This document shows positions 27,109 through 32,676 of a DNA stretch of 64,000 bases, piece after piece (position 1 is the first letter of the stretch; each line of letters opens with the position of its first letter). The stretch is taken from NCBI RefSeq assembly GCF_021596945.1, contig NZ_CP063779.1:1951001-2015000 (forward strand), written 5' to 3'. The translations under genes were made by a program, and so were the position numbers. Source of the stretch: Mongoliitalea daihaiensis (lineage in GTDB: Bacteria > Bacteroidota > Bacteroidia > Cytophagales > Cyclobacteriaceae). The notes below the pieces were generated by a model. It saw nothing but the letters and a program-made list of their open reading frames with translations, was not told where the DNA came from and searched no databases.

Positions 27109-27624
27109 AGATAGATTGTTTTGTTTATGGATTGATCAAAAACTTTCATTTCAATTTGGTTTTTATCAAAACGAAATGAAATAAAATTTTTTAAATCTAT
27201 AAAAACATATTAATAAGTAAAAGAAAATTTAAAAATAATTTAACAGGCCATTTTTACCCTATTTACTTTTGAATTCGAAAGTTAATTTCTTTTATTTTGT
27301 TTTTTTGAGTCCAAAAACAAAAATTATTTATTGTTTAAGTTCCGTTTTTATGCACATATTTTATAACGAAAAAATTAAATAATGAGAATTTATTGTTAAA
27401 ATTCATATTCATTTCAACAGATTTGAAAGTATCGAAAATATTTTTTTTCATTATCTTTCCGATATTCAAAAAAATATACAAATTCGAACTGCTTCTAAAA
27501 TGCATATTTTTAATTATCTCAAGATCGATAGTAGGACTATTGCTCTGTCTGATGGAAGTGGCAAGTAGGAGAAGTTGATGAAGTTAAAAATCAACGTTGA
27601 TAGAATTAATTAATCAAACTAATC
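27109..27624. other. AT-rich divergent intergenic region between susC and the DeoR gene
   Basis: These 516 very AT-rich bases separate two divergent genes and must contain both promoters. Operator-like sites near 27138-27190 and a half site CGAAAGTT at 27276-27283 are visible. No exact TAnnTTTG element was found in either direction. A 61-codon open frame at 27393-27578 is Phe/Ile/Lys-rich and looks accidental. Confidence 0.5.
27138..27190. promoter_or_regulatory. Operator-like sites upstream of susC
   Basis: AAAAACTTTCATTT at 27138-27151 is identical to the site before the symporter (8883-8896) and continues as CAATTTGG. About 17 bases on, AAAACGAAATGAAA (27168-27181) reads TTTCATTTCGTTTT on the minus strand, fitting the AgaR operator core TTTCRTTTYRTTTY as I recall it. 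A lone half site CGAAAGTT lies at 27276-27283. The sites lie between susC and the DeoR-like gene, so autoregulation and control of susC are both plausible. Confidence 0.55.
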
Positions 27625-28386
27625 ATGAAAAAAACAGCTTATCGCAGATCTCAGATTCTTGAATTTCTTGATAGTAATGGACTTGTAAATGTGAATGAAC
27701 TAAGCCAGATTTTTAATGTAAGTGAAGTGACGATAAGGAATGATCTTGCTAATCTTGAAAAAAACAGGTTGTTGGTAAGAGCTCATGGAGGGGCATTTAA
27801 AACTAGCACAGTTGCATTACCTGTGGAAGAAAAGAAGAAAATAAACTTGGATTGGAAAAAGGCAATTGGAAGTGTTGCTGCGCAACTAATTCAGGAAAAT
27901 GACTCTATTATTCTGGATTCGGGTACTACAACATTTGAAATTGCCAATAATTTAGGGGAATTTAAAAAGTTGACGGTGATAAGTAATGCCTTAGATATTA
28001 TAAATAACCTTTCAAAATTCGAAAATTTGGATGTACTGGTGCCTGGAGGGTTTTTAAAGGAGTTTTCTATGTCTTTGGTAGGTCCTCTTGCGGAAAAAAA
28101 CTTCAAGCAGCTTCACTGTAATAAACTTTTCTTGGGTGTTGATGGGTTTAAGGCAGATATAGGAGTTTATACCTATCATTTAGAAGAGGCGTATCTAAAT
28201 CAGCTGATGATCGAAATTGCAGACGAGGTAATTGTGGTGGCTGATTCTTCCAAATTTGAAAAAATGGGTTTTGCCTTTATCGCAGGGTTTAATAAAATTA
28301 ACAAAGTGATTACTGATAAGAACATTAATTCTGAGCACCTAAAAATGCTCGAAAGAAATAACGTGGAGGTAATTGTGGCTTCTTAA
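27625..28386 (+). CDS. DeoR/GlpR-family transcriptional repressor (AgaR-like)
   Basis: This 253-residue regulator has the DeoR N-terminal helix-turn-helix (VNVNELSQIFNVSEVTIRNDLANLEKNRLLVRAHGGA, about 21-57). The C-terminal effector domain is related to sugar-phosphate isomerases, with LDSGTTTFEIANNL (97-110). DeoR proteins typically repress sugar operons and are released by a phosphorylated pathway intermediate. It is divergent from susC, and copies of one operator-like motif occur before susC and before the symporter operon. The motif resembles AgaR sites, so it is probably the GalNAc/GalN pathway repressor. The effector (for instance GalN-6-P or tagatose-6-P) is inference. Confidence 0.92.
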   Translation: MKKTAYRRSQILEFLDSNGLVNVNELSQIFNVSEVTIRNDLANLEKNRLLVRAHGGAFKTSTVALPVEEKKKINLDWKKAIGSVAAQLIQENDSIILDSGTTTFEIANNLGEFKKLTVISNALDIINNLSKFENLDVLVPGGFLKEFSMSLVGPLAEKNFKQLHCNKLFLGVDGFKADIGVYTYHLEEAYLNQLMIEIADEVIVVADSSKFEKMGFAFIAGFNKINKVITDKNINSEHLKMLERNNVEVIVAS

Positions 28387-28416
28387 TAAAAAAGTTGTTG
28401 CAATAGTATGATGATT

Positions 28417-29289
28417 TTAGTCAGTGTAATAATCTATCGATCTCTTAACTATCTTTCGTAGTATTTTATCGACGTATTCTCCCTTCTCTATCCAGTTTCC
28501 CATATCGTCGTACAGGTATGAGTAGGTTGTTGTCTTTGAATCTCCTGTATGAAATGCGGTAATTTTCTCGCTGATAACGTTTCCCTGTTCATCTAACTCA
28601 TTCTCATAAAGGCTTACTTGGTTACCTTTACCATAAGATTGTAAGCTTTTTGCAGGGGTAAGAAACTGCTGCTCATGATAGGTGTTTAGAGTCAAGCTTC
28701 GAATTCTCGTGCCATTGGAGTAATCTTCTTTCCTAGTAACCCTATTCCTGTCATCAATTTCAGAAAAAGTCTTTTGTATAAATGAACTATCAGCGTTCAC
28801 ACTCGTGAATTCTTCAGTGCTTTTACTCAAGTTGTAATGATAGGTTGAGGAGGGGACACCATTTCGCTTTTCAAATATGCTTGTGGAGGAATCATTCAGA
28901 TAGGTATAGCTAAAGCTAGCGGTATCTATCGTACTCAAACTCTCATATAGATACACTTCTTCTACTACTCTGTCTTTTTCATCATAGGTATAGTTCCAAA
29001 TCCCCCGCTGCTTTAGCTCATTGTCTTGCAATTTATAATCGATTCTTTCTGTTAAGAGTCCTCTATTATCAAATTTCAGTCGATAATTATGAAAACCGAA
29101 AAAGTCATAAGGTATCCATGTAGTACTGTCGCCTCCAATTTGCATAGGTTCAAAAGTCGTATGTAATACTTCTTTCACTGGCCCTTTCAAATTCTGTTTT
29201 TCTTTTTGGGTTGTCGCTAAAGTGCCCGATTGGGAAAATACTGTAAATGGAAAAGCGAAAGCGAAAAGTAAAGCGGTTAATTTTATCAT
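28417..29289 (-). CDS. Secreted protein with YD-repeat-like sequence, function unknown
   Basis: This 290-residue protein has an N-terminal signal (ALLFAFAFPFTVFSQ). The body contains spaced Tyr/Asp motifs such as YRLKFDNRGLLTERIDYK, WNYTYDEKDRVVEEVYLYE, YHYNLSK, NELDEQGNVISEKIT and TYSYLYDDMGNWIEKGEYVD, like the YD/RHS-type repeats of wall or surface proteins. It is too short to be an Rhs toxin and has no toxin tip. It converges with the DeoR gene with a 30-base gap and shares no evident function with it. I do not recognise a specific family. Confidence 0.7.
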   Translation of the reverse strand: MIKLTALLFAFAFPFTVFSQSGTLATTQKEKQNLKGPVKEVLHTTFEPMQIGGDSTTWIPYDFFGFHNYRLKFDNRGLLTERIDYKLQDNELKQRGIWNYTYDEKDRVVEEVYLYESLSTIDTASFSYTYLNDSSTSIFEKRNGVPSSTYHYNLSKSTEEFTSVNADSSFIQKTFSEIDDRNRVTRKEDYSNGTRIRSLTLNTYHEQQFLTPAKSLQSYGKGNQVSLYENELDEQGNVISEKITAFHTGDSKTTTYSYLYDDMGNWIEKGEYVDKILRKIVKRSIDYYTD

Positions 29290-29413
29290 GGTTAGTTAAT
29301 TAGCTCAAGCCTTCTCTCAAATCCCGTTTATGAAGTTTCGGATTGTGTCTTTGAGTCGTTTGCTTTGCCCCCTGAATGATAACTATTTCGTTTGCTAAGG
29401 TAAGGTTTTTGAG

Positions 29414-29525
29414 TGGGAATCGTAGAAAGAATAGTCCATAAGTTGTCGTGAGAAATGGAGAAATCGTGGAGATTGACTCAAATGATGTACCATCAACTAT
29501 TTCGTATAAGCGTGGTCAAGGTTGA
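29414..29525 (+). pseudogene. Broken 3' copy of the zeta-partner (antitoxin-like) gene
   Basis: These bases match the 3' half of the gene at 30382-30573. AGTCCATAAGTTGTCGTGAG here corresponds to AGTCCATTAGTTGTCGTGAG there, so a Leu codon TTA has become a stop TAA (29439-29441). The rest of the frame is still readable (VVVRNGEIVEID...NDVPSTI, then a stop at 29523-29525). The similarity continues for another 80 bases into the downstream flank. No toxin gene precedes it. Confidence 0.8.
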
Positions 29526-29609
29526 TTCATTGGCTTAAATTTTACTTTTTAAAAACTTATAATCGTAAAAAACCTCATCAAATTTAAAGGAAGGGGTATA
29601 AAACAAAAA

Positions 29610-29644
29610 AAGCCCTGCATTCCTGCAAGGCTTTTGCTCCCCCT
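29610..29644 (-). other. Relic of tRNA-Asn 3' end plus its terminator
   Basis: AGCCCTGCAT...TGCAAGGCTTTTG followed by CTCCCCCT (29637-29644) matches the terminator and last bases of the tRNA-Asn gene as they occur at 31050-31085 and 31437-31472. The match stops inside the acceptor stem, after which unrelated sequence begins. It marks a fourth boundary of the same type at this locus. Confidence 0.7.
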
Positions 29645-29802
29645 ATCAACGATAGTTGCAACCGGAGTAGGGTATTTTTGGTTTTAAAAGAAGTAATGAA
29701 GGAGTTGACTAAGTAATACTTTCACTCAGCGAGATTGTAAAAAGTAATCGCACCAATATTGTCTTCATGGATTGGGAAAAATGATGATTAAACAGTAAAG
29801 TG

Positions 29803-29810
29803 TATATTTG
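29803..29810 (+). promoter_or_regulatory. Bacteroidota -7 element TATATTTG before the zeta-type toxin
   Basis: TATATTTG fits TAnnTTTG. It ends only 6 bases before the ATG at 29817, so the transcript would start at or next to the start codon. No good -33 TTTG is seen at the usual distance. Confidence 0.5.
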
Positions 29811-29816
29811 TATCGA

Positions 29817-30392
29817 ATGAAGAAACTTTACATCATAGCAGGTTGTAATGGAGCAGGTAAAACTACTGCTTCGTATACCATCTTGCCTGAAATCCTGGAC
29901 TGTAAAGAATTTGTGAATGCGGATGAAATTGCAAAAGGAATTTCTCCTTTCCAACCAGAAAAAGCTGGTATTGAAGCGGGAAGGTTCATGTTGAAAAGAA
30001 TCAAAAAGTTATTAGAGTCAGGGGAAAATTTTGCTTTTGAAACCACGCTTTCTACAAGGAGTTATGTGCAATTTGTTGAAAGAGCAAAGGAATTAAATTA
30101 TCAGGTAACCTGTTTGTTTTTTTGGTTAGATTCCGATGACTTGGCTGTTTCAAGGGTAGCAAGGCGAGTAAAAGAGGGTGGACATCATATACCTGAAGAT
30201 GTTATCAGGAGAAGATATAAAAGCGGTCTTGAGAATTTTTTCAGATTATTTCTGCCCAAAGTGGATAACTGGTTATTTGTAAATAATTCTGGAGACACTT
30301 ATGAAATAATGGCAGAAGGAGGGGTTAATGACGTCACAATTAATAACAAAGAATTGTGGGAAGGTTTAAAACAAAAATATTATGGAGACTAA
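29817..30392 (+). CDS. Zeta-toxin-like P-loop kinase
   Basis: From ATG 29817 the protein is 191 residues. It has an early Walker A, GCNGAGKTT (9-17), then NADEIAKGISP, RFMLKRIKKLLESGENFAFETTLSTRSY and FFWLDSDDLAVSRVARRVKEGGHHIPEDVIRRRY, all typical of the zeta toxin/PezT family that phosphorylates UDP-amino sugars or related molecules. It overlaps the next small gene by 11 bases, an order (toxin first) seen in some chromosomal pairs. It could also be a housekeeping kinase of the same fold, since many chromosomal zeta-like proteins have not been shown to be toxic. It lies in a module bounded by tRNA-Asn fragments, which suggests acquisition. Confidence 0.8.
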   Translation: MKKLYIIAGCNGAGKTTASYTILPEILDCKEFVNADEIAKGISPFQPEKAGIEAGRFMLKRIKKLLESGENFAFETTLSTRSYVQFVERAKELNYQVTCLFFWLDSDDLAVSRVARRVKEGGHHIPEDVIRRRYKSGLENFFRLFLPKVDNWLFVNNSGDTYEIMAEGGVNDVTINNKELWEGLKQKYYGD

Positions 30393-30573
30393 AGAGCAAC
30401 TAAAAGAGGAAAGAGACAAAATAGTTAAAGGGCTTGAAGAAGCTTATCGCAAGCTAGTGGAATTCAAAAAAGCGAAAAATAGTCCATTAGTTGTCGTGAG
30501 AAATGGTGAAATCGTGGAGATTGACCCAAATGATGTACCATCAACTATTTTATACAAACGTGGCCAAGACTAA
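30382..30573 (+). CDS. Small partner of the zeta-like protein, putative antitoxin
   Basis: This 63-residue acidic/basic protein has a helical, coiled-coil-like N-terminal half (ETKEQLKEERDKIVKGLEEAYRKLVEFKKAKNSPL) and a short C-terminal VVVRNGEIVEIDPNDVP stretch. Its ATG overlaps the toxin gene by 11 bases, so the two are co-translated. The size, coupling and the presence of a degraded second copy upstream suggest an antitoxin-like partner. No DNA-binding fold is evident and no family is recognised with certainty. Confidence 0.7.
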   Translation: METKEQLKEERDKIVKGLEEAYRKLVEFKKAKNSPLVVVRNGEIVEIDPNDVPSTILYKRGQD

Positions 30574-30653
30574 TTCCTTAAATTATATTTCACGTTTTTA
30601 AAAAACTTGCAATCATAAAAAACATCCTCAAATTAAAATAAGGGAAATAAAAC

Positions 30654-30683
30654 AAAAAAGAGGTCGTCTCTGACCTCTTTTTC
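30654..30683 (+). terminator. Terminator after the toxin/partner genes
   Basis: AAAAAAGAGGTC and GACCTCTTTTT make an 11-bp stem with a 6-base loop and a T-run. It replaces the AGCC...GGCT hairpin found at the equivalent place in the broken copy. Confidence 0.75.
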
Positions 30684-30690
30684 TCACTAG

Positions 30691-30763
30691 CTCCCCCTCT
30701 AGGGCTTGAACCTAGGACCCCATGATTAATCCCGCACGTGCGGGACTCTAACCAACTGAGCTA
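30691..30763 (-). pseudogene. tRNA-Asn-like remnant 1, anticodon arm replaced
   Basis: The T arm and acceptor 3' strand of tRNA-Asn and its D arm (AGCTCAGTTGGTTAGAG) are kept, but CACATGACTG is replaced by the 16-bp palindrome TCCCGCACGTGCGGGA (30730-30745). The anticodon stem and GTT anticodon context are gone and the 5' acceptor strand does not pair. TCACTAGCTC (30684-30693) and GAGCTAGTGA (30758-30767) form an extra 10-bp inverted repeat around it. It cannot be a normal tRNA. Confidence 0.75.
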
Positions 30764-31034
30764 GTGATTTCTCGGGAACAAAATCAGGGTCTATTAATTT
30801 TTCTATGAGTGTTCTTGATTTTTGTTTTTTGATCAGCTTTTCAATTTTCATTGCAGATCCTCTGTCTTCTCCAACTTTAAAAACAGCTGCAAGTCTCCAA
30901 GGTCTGAAAGGAGAAGTAAACTTGTGATGTATTCCGGAATTATGTTGTTCAACTCTTCTCCAAGGATTTCCGGAGTGACCTATATAGAATTTATCAAAAG
31001 CAGCAGAATGTAAAATATAGATATAAAAGTCCAT
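30726..31034 (-). CDS. GIY-YIG endonuclease-like protein, copy 1
   Basis: This 102-residue protein is a single GIY-YIG domain: FYIYILHS (3-10) and YIGHS form the GIY...YIG strands. An Arg/His helix follows (WRRVEQHN), then a conserved Glu region (AMKIEKLIKKQ). It is of the small UvrC/UPF0213-like type, with catalytic residues apparently intact. The last 13 residues (SLAQLVRVPHVRD) are encoded by the D arm and palindrome of the tRNA-Asn-like remnant, and its stop TAA lies in the former anticodon region. It differs from copy 2 at two residues (Gly/Glu in the HSxNPW stretch, Lys/Asn near the tail). The role could be homing-type cleavage at the tRNA gene or repair; the first is inferred from position. 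Confidence 0.85.
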   Translation of the reverse strand: MDFYIYILHSAAFDKFYIGHSGNPWRRVEQHNSGIHHKFTSPFRPWRLAAVFKVGEDRGSAMKIEKLIKKQKSRTLIEKLIDPDFVPEKSLAQLVRVPHVRD

Positions 31035-31049
31035 ACCTTAAAAATGCAA

Positions 31050-31075
31050 AAAGCCCTGCATTTCTGCAAGGCTTT
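31050..31075 (-). terminator. tRNA-type terminator, copy in unit 2
   Basis: AAAGCCCTGCA and TGCAAGGCTTT form a stem (one C/A mismatch) with a 4-base loop, followed on the minus strand by a T-rich run. It is the same hairpin as at 31437-31462. Confidence 0.7.
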
Positions 31076-31077
31076 CG

Positions 31078-31155
31078 CTCCCCCTCTAGGGCTTGAACCT
31101 AGGACCCCATGATTAATCCCGCACGTGCGGGACTCTAACCAACTGAGCTAAGGAG
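31078..31155 (-). pseudogene. tRNA-Asn-like remnant 2, anticodon arm replaced
   Basis: The same structure as remnant 1, with more of the 5' acceptor strand preserved (CTCCTTAGCTCAG read on the minus strand). The palindrome TCCCGCACGTGCGGGA is at 31117-31132. The D arm and T arm remain, but the anticodon arm is a GC hairpin with an ACGT loop. Confidence 0.75.
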
Positions 31156-31421
31156 TTCTCGGGAACAAAATCAGGGTCTATTAATTTTTCTATGAGTGTT
31201 CTTGATTTTTGTTTTTTGATCAGCTTTTCAATTTTCATTGCAGATCCTCTGTCTTCTCCAACTTTAAAAACAGCTGCAAGTCTCCAAGGTCTGAAAGGAG
31301 AAGTAAACTTGTGATGTATTCCGGAATTATGTTGTTCAACTCTTCTCCAAGGATTTTCGGAGTGACCTATATAGAATTTATCAAAAGCAGCAGAATGTAA
31401 AATATAGATATAAAAGTCCAT
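31113..31421 (-). CDS. GIY-YIG endonuclease-like protein, copy 2
   Basis: This is the second 102-residue copy of the single-domain GIY-YIG protein, closest to the intact tRNA-Asn. The motifs FYIYILHS, YIGHS, WRRVEQHN and AMKIEKL are all present. Its ATG at 31421 lies 16 bases downstream of the tRNA-Asn terminator hairpin, so its own promoter must be within or before the hairpin, or it depends on readthrough from the tRNA. Its end again runs through the tRNA-like remnant (SLAQLVRVPHVRD). The near identity of both copies indicates recent duplication or gene conversion. Confidence 0.85.
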   Translation of the reverse strand: MDFYIYILHSAAFDKFYIGHSENPWRRVEQHNSGIHHKFTSPFRPWRLAAVFKVGEDRGSAMKIEKLIKKQKSRTLIEKLIDPDFVPENSLAQLVRVPHVRD

Positions 31422-31436
31422 ACCTTAAAAATGCAA

Positions 31437-31462
31437 AAAGCCTTGCATTTCTGCAAGGCTTT
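31437..31462 (-). terminator. Terminator of tRNA-Asn
   Basis: AAAGCCTTGCA and TGCAAGGCTTT make a perfect 11-bp stem with a 4-base loop, followed on the minus strand by TTTTTGCATTTTT. It begins 3 bases after the tRNA 3' end. Confidence 0.85.
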
Positions 31463-31464
31463 CG

Positions 31465-31538
31465 CTCCCCCTCTAGGGCTTGAACCTAGGACCCCATGAT
31501 TAACAGTCATGTGCTCTAACCAACTGAGCTAAGGAGGA
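31465..31538 (-). tRNA. tRNA-Asn (GTT)
   Basis: This is a complete 74-base cloverleaf on the minus strand. The acceptor stem TCCTCCT pairs with AGGGGGA, with discriminator G. The D arm is GCTCAGTTGGTTAGAGC, and the anticodon arm is CATGA-CTGTTAA-TCATG with anticodon GTT. The variable loop is GGGTC, and the T arm is CTAGG-TTCAAGC-CCTAG. CCA is not encoded. It is the only intact tRNA in the window and its 3' side is the site of the tandem GIY-YIG units. Confidence 0.95.
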
Positions 31539-31567
31539 GTATGGATGTGTTACCGATTAAGGTGATG

Positions 31568-31598
31568 CAAAAGTAATAGGCTGTAGCATTCTATGCAA
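31568..31598 (-). promoter_or_regulatory. Promoter of tRNA-Asn (TTG-N20-TACTTTTG)
   Basis: On the minus strand TTG at 31596-31598 is followed after 20 bases by TACTTTTG (31568-31575), fitting the Bacteroidota -33/-7 pattern. The start point would be about 20 bases before the tRNA. Confidence 0.7.
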
Positions 31599-31655
31599 GT
31601 ATAAACCCTAAAAAAATGCGAATTTTAAAGGCTTTTCTTTTTTTTGAATTCACAA

Positions 31656-32507
31656 TCAGTCACTTATTTTTTGTTTAGACAGCAGTTTATTGTAAATATA
31701 GGTCACCCCCAGCACCATCAACCCTGCGATTACTGCCAACAATACATTATAAAATGGCGGAGCAGACAAAGTCAAACGTAGAAATATGGTCGCCAATGCA
31801 AAGGAAGAATATCGAAAGAGGTTGTAATATTTGGTCGTATACCGTAAGGAAAAAAGCAAAATAAATACGTCGGTAAATATCAGTAAGGTATAAAACAATT
31901 TGATACTGTAGATAAATTGATGTGTCTGATACGCGGATACGACATCATATACACCCAATAAAATAAATGTGATGGTCAAATAAATAGAAATTAATTTTTT
32001 AATGGAAACAAAACCTACTTGTTCCTCATAGTTTTGCGTAATGCGGATATGTCGTTGTGCCCTGTAAAACAAACCAGTGATTAGAAAAATTAAGATCGCG
32101 CCAAAAGCATCGGAAATGATTGGAAGCAATTCCATGGCGAAACCTAACTCCCAATTCATTTCTCCCAAATAATGACCAAACTCTTTGAAAGCGTCACGTA
32201 ATAGCAACAAGGAAATGATTTCAAACTGTTTTCCAACTGCATCGGCTACTGATTTTGGAAATAAGAAAATTAGACCTAGCACCTCAAATATCAGAAGTAC
32301 ATTAAATGCCAGTTCAATGGCAAAAAAAGGTGATAACTGAATAAAAGAAGGGAAAAGTTTAAGATACGAAAGTAAACCTGCGATCAAACCTGCTAAGAAA
32401 AATGCAACGACAATGTTGCTGATAATTTTGGTGACTCGGTCTGACTCCCAGTGCTCATCTAAGAGATCAAAGGCCCGAATCTGCCAGTCAAAAAACGTTC
32501 GAATCAT
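31656..32507 (-). CDS. Multi-pass membrane protein, unknown function
   Basis: This 283-residue protein has about seven to eight hydrophobic segments (for example IISNIVVAFFLAGLIAGLLSYL, FNVLLIFEVLGLIFLF, AILIFLITGLFY, LISIYLTITFILLGVYDVV and VLLAVIAGLMVLGVTYIY). The N-terminus is amphipathic and charged (FFDWQIRAFDLLDEHWESDRV). No family motif is recognised; the overall look is of a small channel or sensor-like integral membrane protein. It faces the tRNA-Asn locus and is divergent from the AsmA-like genes. Coding on the minus strand with a normal start and stop is well supported. Confidence 0.75.
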   Translation of the reverse strand: MIRTFFDWQIRAFDLLDEHWESDRVTKIISNIVVAFFLAGLIAGLLSYLKLFPSFIQLSPFFAIELAFNVLLIFEVLGLIFLFPKSVADAVGKQFEIISLLLLRDAFKEFGHYLGEMNWELGFAMELLPIISDAFGAILIFLITGLFYRAQRHIRITQNYEEQVGFVSIKKLISIYLTITFILLGVYDVVSAYQTHQFIYSIKLFYTLLIFTDVFILLFSLRYTTKYYNLFRYSSFALATIFLRLTLSAPPFYNVLLAVIAGLMVLGVTYIYNKLLSKQKISD

Positions 32508-32635
32508 GACTTATATACGTTGATGTTTTTAGTGTAAGCTACCAAGGAAGCAATTGTTTAAGAATTATTATCTGACTTTTCTCACATATCTATTTATTTC
32601 CTGTTAAAAATCTCAAAACCCATTCAAAATTGCAT

Positions 32636-32643
32636 TAATTTTG
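32636..32643 (+). promoter_or_regulatory. Bacteroidota -7 element TAATTTTG before the AsmA-like pair
   Basis: TAATTTTG fits TAnnTTTG and lies 33 bases before the ATG at 32677. No clear -33 TTTG is seen. Confidence 0.5.
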
Positions 32644-32676
32644 AATGAAGGCTTGATTGCCAAATATAAGTAGTCC

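Larger units (their letters stand above)
30691..31464 (-). mobile_element. Two tandem 387-bp GIY-YIG/tRNA-Asn-like units
   Basis: Two directly repeated units, 30691-31077 and 31078-31464, are near-identical with an exact 387-base period that ends at the intact tRNA-Asn (31465). Read on the minus strand each unit holds a tRNA terminator hairpin, a GIY-YIG gene and a tRNA-Asn-like remnant into which that gene runs. The units differ at only a few bases in the gene, the hairpin and the left edge. No transposase, terminal inverted repeat or integrase is visible. I read it as a small tRNA-targeting cassette that has duplicated in place; mobility is inferred from structure. Confidence 0.7.

Noticed and set aside
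27393..27578. A 61-codon frame in the susC-DeoR gap
   Set aside because: It is AT-driven (Phe/Ile/Lys-rich) and lies across the control region of two divergent genes.
30691..31155. Two further tRNA-Asn genes
   Set aside because: Both lack the anticodon stem and the GTT anticodon; only the D and T arms survive, so they are not functional tRNAs in the usual sense.
30691..31464. Group I intron with a GIY-YIG homing endonuclease
   Set aside because: No intron core (P3-P9-like) is visible, and the sequence between the tRNA halves is only the 16-bp palindrome. A whole intact tRNA also stands outside.
30691..31464. CRISPR array
   Set aside because: The repeat is two 387-bp coding units, not short regular repeats with spacers; no cas gene is present.
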